Source: Cytophagales bacterium (GTDB taxonomy: Bacteria > Bacteroidota > Bacteroidia > Cytophagales > Amoebophilaceae). Taken from it: a stretch of 64,000 nt of DNA. The position numbers were made by a program, and so were the translations under genes. The DNA lies in contig JAHDDH010000001.1 in the NCBI GenBank assembly GCA_020629455.1, positions 1 to 64,000 of the forward strand, given 5' to 3'. Shown here piece by piece: positions 59,301-64,000 of this stretch; position 1 is the first letter of the stretch, and every line of letters begins with the position of its first letter. The notes under the pieces are model-generated. The model had not been told where the DNA came from. It made no database searches and saw nothing but the letters and a program-made list of their open reading frames with translations.

Positions 59301-62300
59301 ACTACAAAATTTTTAGATCAGGTTACAGAAAAATATATTCAAGCCATGCGCAATGCAGATCCTACAAAAGGAGAAGTATTATGGGGAGGTGATATAGAAT
59401 TGATAAAGATAGCTGAAGAATATCAATGTAGCATACATGTTTATACACCTGAATGCCAACCACAAAAAATAGGAAAGTCACAAGATAAGATCATACATCT
59501 ATGGTTAGAAGGAAATCATTACCAACATTACAATCCAGAAATAAAAAAAAAGACTAATGTAAAAGCCGATGGCAATTGTATGTTTTATGCTGTATTACAT
59601 GCATTCAATGCAATGGAACTGTTTTATAATCGTTGGAAAAAAAATTTTCAAATAGATATTCAAGAGGTAGAAAAATTAAGAAATAAAGTATGTGATCAAC
59701 TCAAAAAAGAATATGATCAATTAGCCAATAAAGATCAAGACAGTATTCGGACCAGATTTTCCATGTTATTTGAAGCAAAAAATGAAGTACAACTGAATGT
59801 TGACAAACAAATCCTTCCACAAGGCAGTTTATTAGAAGATGCATTGAAATTACGGAGTTTACAGAAAAATTCTCAAGAAAATATCAGTTGCACTTTAAGA
59901 GAAATTTTAGAAAACTGTAAAGAAGAAAATCACAAAAAAAAGATAGAGAACAATATTGGGAAATGTATAAATATTTTACAAAATAAAGCTATTTATAATA
60001 AAGAAACCAGGCAAAATATAGCACAAGGGTTGGCTTTTTATGCAAAAAATAAAGGAAAAATAGAAGATCAGGATTTGACAACTATATTTGAACTTTTATC
60101 TACAGAAAATGAAAAAAAAGTAATCAATAATTTATTGACAAGCTTAGGGTATTTTATAGACCACTATGAAGATAAAAGGAAGATTACAGGAGTAGAAAAT
60201 ATTGTTGCTTTATTAGCTGAAAAAGAAGAAAAAGTAGATCAAAGTGCTTATGCAGTGCTAAAAAAAATTATTGATCATACGGATAATTTAGATTCTTTAA
60301 TTACATCACTTATTGAAATTTGTTCACAAGAACATGTGCAGTATTATGCTACATGTTTATTACATATCATAGCACAAAAAAAAATAAAAATATTTACTAA
60401 AAATCAACTTGCAAAATACAGTGCTTTTTTATTAGAAAGTCAAGATGTAGAGGTATTAGAGAAAATGGCTATAATTTTTGAAAAATATGTTGTAGAAGCA
60501 AATAGAGTATTAGATACTCAAACAGTCAAGAATTTAGAAAAAGCCTTGATACAGTCAGAAGATGCCATTGTTACGGATATTATTGTAAAAATATTGTATA
60601 AAAGTTATATAGATCATAAGCATCAAATGAACGTTCAAATGTTTGATTCATTAGTTGACAAAATTGAAATCAACCCTCAAGCAATCAGTAGCATATTTGT
60701 TTATTTTTCAGATAAAAAAATATTAGAAAAAAAAGCACTTAAGATTGATAAAAATATTTTGGCTATTTGTGATTATCTCAAGGAAATACCTGAAAAATCA
60801 GTACAAAAGAATAGAATAAAAATATTCAATCACTACCTTTTCTATAATTATGATGAAAATGATAGAGCAAATAACTCTTTCATTTTCAATGAATTACAAT
60901 TGAGTATCAACAGTATTGATACGATAGCACCTGCCTTAGAGGGATTACAATGGTTTGTACAAAAAACAGATTTTAGGTTACGCAATGATATTCCTGAAAT
61001 ATTAACCAACATACTTATAAAAGAAAATTTAGATCAAAAAATTAGAAAATTAGCATATGGCATACTAGAAAATCTTAGAAAAAAAAATATTGCTTTTAAT
61101 TTACCGGAGCATCTTCAATCTGTATTTGCAATAGAAAAAAAACTGAATGAAAATATGAATGATAGGAAATGTTTAAAAGAATGCAAAAAATTACTTGCAC
61201 AAGGACAATATTTATCTATCAGTAGCTTAGAAAAAATAGAAAATATTCTGAAGAGAAATTCTCAATATCAGAAGCAAATCTATGACATTTTGTTACAATT
61301 TATTCAGAATGGCCAGCAGCTTCCTTATAATTTCATGCAAGTTATCATTGATCATTTTAAAAATCAAAGTATAGAAGACATAACGGAATCTATTTTATTC
61401 ATTATTAACCAATATATTCAAGACACTGACACAATTCCTGAAGGGTTTATATCTGTATTAGAAGAAAAAATTAAAGAAAAAACACCTGGTATTATCAATG
61501 CAAATACATTAGATATTTTAAGCTTTGCAGCTAAAAAGTTTGAGTTTTTTGATATCTGTATTTTAGAGAAATTTATGCGTAGAAAAAATTCTTTTTTAAA
61601 AGAATTTAATGTAAAGAAACAATTGCCACAAATATTTCAAACAATTGCCTACGCTATACCATTACAAGAAAAAATACCTGATGAATTTATCAAAAGATTA
61701 AAAAAATATAGTATCTATCGCTATAAAAAAGAAATTGTTCCCTGTACAAAAAAAGAAATTTTTTGGCTGTATCGAGCGTTGGAGCATCTACAAAAAAGAG
61801 TAGAGTTTGAGAAAACAGAAGAAAAATTGAAAGAAGAAATTATTGACTTGTATAAAAGTTTACAGAAAGAAACTAGTAACATAGATCTAGCAAATATTTT
61901 ACAAAATGAAAAAGAAGAAAAAGGATTTGAAACTTTGATGCTAGAAATTGAAAAAGAAAATCAATCTAAAAATTTATCTACTGATAAAGAAACTTTATTC
62001 AATTTTATAACTAAAACTACGCAAGCTAAATCAGTAGGCAGTATATTGGTTTTGCAAAAAGTATTGGAAGAACTAGAAAAAGTAAAAGAGTGGATAGAAA
62101 AGCGGAAGGAGAAATTAGAAGAGCAATTAGAAAAAAAAAATCCAAAGAAAATTCAAGAAGAGATTGGTAACCTAGATATTTTTTTAAAACAGTTAGCAAG
62201 GATACTAAAATATAGAAGTAGGCTTTATACCATATCCAACAAAAGAAAAGAAAAAATTATTCGAAAAATAAAAGATTTTCTTCTTTTAGAAGAAAAAATA

Positions 62301-64000
62301 GATAACTATTTATTGTTCTTCGATGATAACTTCGAAAAAATAAAAATTTTGCAAAAACTTGCATTGATTAAAAATTTATATCCCTTGCTACAACCTATCA
62401 AAGAATGGCAAACAGACGATATAAAAAATTGGTCAAACTTTTATAAAGAAAATAAACTAAAACAAACTGGATGGGAAAGATTAAAAGATAATTATTTATT
62501 TTTTTTAAAATCTAATAAACATCAAGAAAAATACCCCATACAAAATCAAGAAATTCCAGAAATATTAGCCATCATACAAAATGCCATTTGGCATCACACT
62601 AAAAATACTTCTTCAAGGCCTTATTATCCAAGAACAATACAAAGTTTGACCACATTATATATGTGGAAAGCTAAAGATCAAGGATTATTATCTCAAGTAT
62701 CTACAGGAGAAGGAAAATCATTGATCATTTCCATGTTTACCATCCTTAAAGCTTTAGAAGGATATCGTGTGGATGTCATTACAAGTTCACCACTTTTAGC
62801 ACAAAGAGATGCAGAAGAATACAGTAGCTTATATAATTATTTTGGACTAAAGACCAAAGATAATAGCGATGCAGGGTATAATTTTGATGGACCTAAGGCT
62901 TGTTATAAACCTGATACAGATATTGTTTATGGAGATGTAAGTAATTTTCAGTTCGATGTATTACGTCACGATTATAGTGGATTAAACACAAGAGGGGATT
63001 GTAAATTTGAAAATACTTATACCATTGTAGATGAAGTAGATAGTATGCTGATTGACGATAGTTCAAGAATAGCCATGCTTGCTGAAACTATGCCAGGTAT
63101 GGATGAATTGAAACTTTTGCTTATCGCTATTTGGCAAGAATTAGAAGCCATAGAAACTCGTTTTGTAAAAACAGATGAAGGGATACTTTATTATAAAGAT
63201 CTACAAGAAAAATATCATTTAGTAAATAAAACAAAATATCTTGAATACATTCAAGAAAAATTAAAAAATTATGCAGAAAACTTGATTCAAAATATTTTTG
63301 AAGAAAAAACGGAATTTAGATTACCCAAACATTTAAAAAAATATGCCCAAAAACAGATTCCTAAATGGGTAGCACATGCTATAGAAGCAAAATTTGTTTA
63401 CAAAAATGGCCATCAATATTTAATTACTAAAAATAGTTTGGGTATTGATTGCATTACCCCAATAGACTACACGAATACAGGTATTGTTCAAACCAACACT
63501 ACCTGGGGTGATGGCCTACATCAGTTTTTACAAATAAAAGAAGGGTTAAAAGTTACTTCAGAAACATTAATCACCAATTTTTTATCCAATAAAGCTTATT
63601 TCGAAAAATATAATAATAAAGTAGTAGGCCTTACAGGTACACTGGGTTCAGAGCCAGCAAAAAAATTGCTAGGAGAGGTATATCAAATGAATCATATGAC
63701 TATTCCTAAATACAAACCAAGTCAATTTATAGAAGAACCCGCTTTGCTTTTATCACAAGAAAAATATGAAGCAGAATTATTACAAATTATCAAAGAAAAA
63801 AGTCTTAAAAGAACCATACTGATCATTTGTGAAACTAAAAAATATGCAGATAATCTTTTAGAAAAATTACAAAAAGAAAATATAGGACGTTTAATTCCTT
63901 ATACAAGAGATGATAACAATGAAAAACAAGCAATTAGCAATACCTATGGCGCGGGAGACATTATTGTAGCCACCAATTTAGCTGGCAGAGGAACAGATTT
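56397..64000 (+). CDS. Partial (3' end outside window) giant effector-like protein: N-terminal signal, helical repeats, OTU-type cysteine protease core, SecA-like DEAD motor domain
   Basis: Frame starting ATG 56397 (MRFSYFFLSKIFFLFLGCFLTLYCSKRAYE), read to the window end, no stop noticed (>2,530 codons). OTU pieces: WGGDIELIKIAEEYQCSIHVYTP (59382-), EGNHYQHYNP (His 59517-59519), ADGNCMFYAVLHAF (Cys 59577-59579). SecA-like motifs: STGEGKS (62700-62720), VDEVDSMLIDD (DEVD 63030-63041), VVGLTGTLGS (63621-), ATNLAGRGTD (63969-63998). Confidence 0.82.
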   Translation, partial: MRFSYFFLSKIFFLFLGCFLTLYCSKRAYEKMMPTDQLFLSVDQDMYPSKKDTYYYFKNVAKDKYLKMICYDEMAIIYDHEMLSQLEGEQIAFWQKKINDAQQKKLLKIYSSIPNPSFSRKFQFISLEEVQKKLRNASTIKQVFVFLDEKDNTNIHFWCNKESILNKENSLKKYFVYTYKKQIDRNSPKKLKNKEEKKIIQKAVENLINNSRIEEELLKINQKISQNKSLNNKDYKFFCDTLEDQKIFLRVKKEVISILQSIGVYHGRLPIMMMTCVQDIIKKKEKKNLALISYLEENLGYLLHKSIVNPSKFKLHTGQKQKIVAKEKVRQRKQMQLDEDILDKHLENKNQLKRNRQVAQAKRTNAQKLPEPDGELYEFWSTYTKYLNKARNGTSLPKKDMQRIIKELLDCFDQDELKIGGIFHSTFGFVERLEILKYTTKNGQSIDKQHNDSSIFKVLNKILDKKIQLHGGRKVAAWLKAYSFQMFRARQIVHWDLDDDNQNNCVWPYLYYHLVPTILYNQSQLSALPKKTITLMKRVIENGEDKLGLLSAALALSDEHQNIEKEGKLINILNSAYQRDSVHKLPIVNTALLSFLAKKITLNSYSLKYLQHTLLPIDEKRNTPVILFGKSPNTPFFKSSDEKRYSWYNTTSYSIRILLKAVLNNHDFLTRGELQYLGGKIEAYSHSFDDDIYFYVHPALDALLLSTHKGQQLPLETITVLGKLLDNIDPSLQSKAALILGYVLRNDQNLNRDIIQSLEKYLKPARKNTAKAIKYFVERYGIKDLPKDMLDTLQKASRRDNQDKDLQQVYQEAIEKIIEKEGVDISEENIKQMKGDLKKYELRTTTSAILLKIAMAGKVLPEDVCEALSDILNTKVKSGENKKELIKAQQNASLALSYVAEHKQKLNQESLKNIYKKLQEKKNPDRTTQDNLVQTIGLYASTNVDALVQKDRLKLLVKHMHNQVQDYETTKFLDQVTEKYIQAMRNADPTKGEVLWGGDIELIKIAEEYQCSIHVYTPECQPQKIGKSQDKIIHLWLEGNHYQHYNPEIKKKTNVKADGNCMFYAVLHAFNAMELFYNRWKKNFQIDIQEVEKLRNKVCDQLKKEYDQLANKDQDSIRTRFSMLFEAKNEVQLNVDKQILPQGSLLEDALKLRSLQKNSQENISCTLREILENCKEENHKKKIENNIGKCINILQNKAIYNKETRQNIAQGLAFYAKNKGKIEDQDLTTIFELLSTENEKKVINNLLTSLGYFIDHYEDKRKITGVENIVALLAEKEEKVDQSAYAVLKKIIDHTDNLDSLITSLIEICSQEHVQYYATCLLHIIAQKKIKIFTKNQLAKYSAFLLESQDVEVLEKMAIIFEKYVVEANRVLDTQTVKNLEKALIQSEDAIVTDIIVKILYKSYIDHKHQMNVQMFDSLVDKIEINPQAISSIFVYFSDKKILEKKALKIDKNILAICDYLKEIPEKSVQKNRIKIFNHYLFYNYDENDRANNSFIFNELQLSINSIDTIAPALEGLQWFVQKTDFRLRNDIPEILTNILIKENLDQKIRKLAYGILENLRKKNIAFNLPEHLQSVFAIEKKLNENMNDRKCLKECKKLLAQGQYLSISSLEKIENILKRNSQYQKQIYDILLQFIQNGQQLPYNFMQVIIDHFKNQSIEDITESILFIINQYIQDTDTIPEGFISVLEEKIKEKTPGIINANTLDILSFAAKKFEFFDICILEKFMRRKNSFLKEFNVKKQLPQIFQTIAYAIPLQEKIPDEFIKRLKKYSIYRYKKEIVPCTKKEIFWLYRALEHLQKRVEFEKTEEKLKEEIIDLYKSLQKETSNIDLANILQNEKEEKGFETLMLEIEKENQSKNLSTDKETLFNFITKTTQAKSVGSILVLQKVLEELEKVKEWIEKRKEKLEEQLEKKNPKKIQEEIGNLDIFLKQLARILKYRSRLYTISNKRKEKIIRKIKDFLLLEEKIDNYLLFFDDNFEKIKILQKLALIKNLYPLLQPIKEWQTDDIKNWSNFYKENKLKQTGWERLKDNYLFFLKSNKHQEKYPIQNQEIPEILAIIQNAIWHHTKNTSSRPYYPRTIQSLTTLYMWKAKDQGLLSQVSTGEGKSLIISMFTILKALEGYRVDVITSSPLLAQRDAEEYSSLYNYFGLKTKDNSDAGYNFDGPKACYKPDTDIVYGDVSNFQFDVLRHDYSGLNTRGDCKFENTYTIVDEVDSMLIDDSSRIAMLAETMPGMDELKLLLIAIWQELEAIETRFVKTDEGILYYKDLQEKYHLVNKTKYLEYIQEKLKNYAENLIQNIFEEKTEFRLPKHLKKYAQKQIPKWVAHAIEAKFVYKNGHQYLITKNSLGIDCITPIDYTNTGIVQTNTTWGDGLHQFLQIKEGLKVTSETLITNFLSNKAYFEKYNNKVVGLTGTLGSEPAKKLLGEVYQMNHMTIPKYKPSQFIEEPALLLSQEKYEAELLQIIKEKSLKRTILIICETKKYADNLLEKLQKENIGRLIPYTRDDNNEKQAISNTYGAGDIIVATNLAGRGTD

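Noticed and set aside
1-64000. CRISPR arrays, rRNA genes, insertion sequences or integrase genes
   Set aside because: No regularly spaced repeats, rRNA signatures or transposase/integrase motifs were noticed in the sequence or ORF list; a nucleotide-level repeat search was not run.

Overview
AT-rich window from a bacterial chromosome. Protein families and gene order (alaS / M23 peptidase / MerR, fused SecDF, GH3-family protein, Kelch-type lipoproteins, class Ia nrdAB) point to Bacteroidota. The overall character (OTU- and SecA-like eukaryote-interaction proteins, scattered LPS genes, MFS–HD fusion) suggests an Amoebophilaceae-like intracellular symbiont; this taxonomic placement is inference. 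Most of the window (about 2.6–56.3 kb) is ordinary housekeeping DNA: alaS, mutL, htrA, lptB, folC, asnS, sppA, mnmE, gmhA, folB, tpiA, mreC, nrdA/B, asd, fabG, malic enzyme, pdhA, rnhB, ribF, LptF/G-type permease, tgt, ndk, secDF, one tRNA-Ala and one tmRNA. Both ends carry large, incomplete effector-like ORFs. The left one (open from base 2) has an OTU-type cysteine protease core followed by a trypsin-like serine protease domain. The right one (56397 to beyond 64000, missing from the ORF track because it has no stop in the window) is a giant protein with an N-terminal signal, helical repeats, an OTU core and a SecA-like DEAD motor. In both, the OTU His-containing half appears to lie BEFORE the Cys-containing half, which suggests a circularly permuted OTU deubiquitinase fold used as a shared module in two architectures. 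This is the main candidate for a novel system. Other notable items: an MFS transporter fused to a RelA/SpoT-type HD hydrolase domain, tandem Kelch-type lipoproteins, a tmRNA with an unusually long predicted tag, a perfect hairpin over the start codon of a glycosyltransferase gene, an orphan transketolase half and a decayed lipoprotein gene. No rRNA, CRISPR array or transposase was seen.
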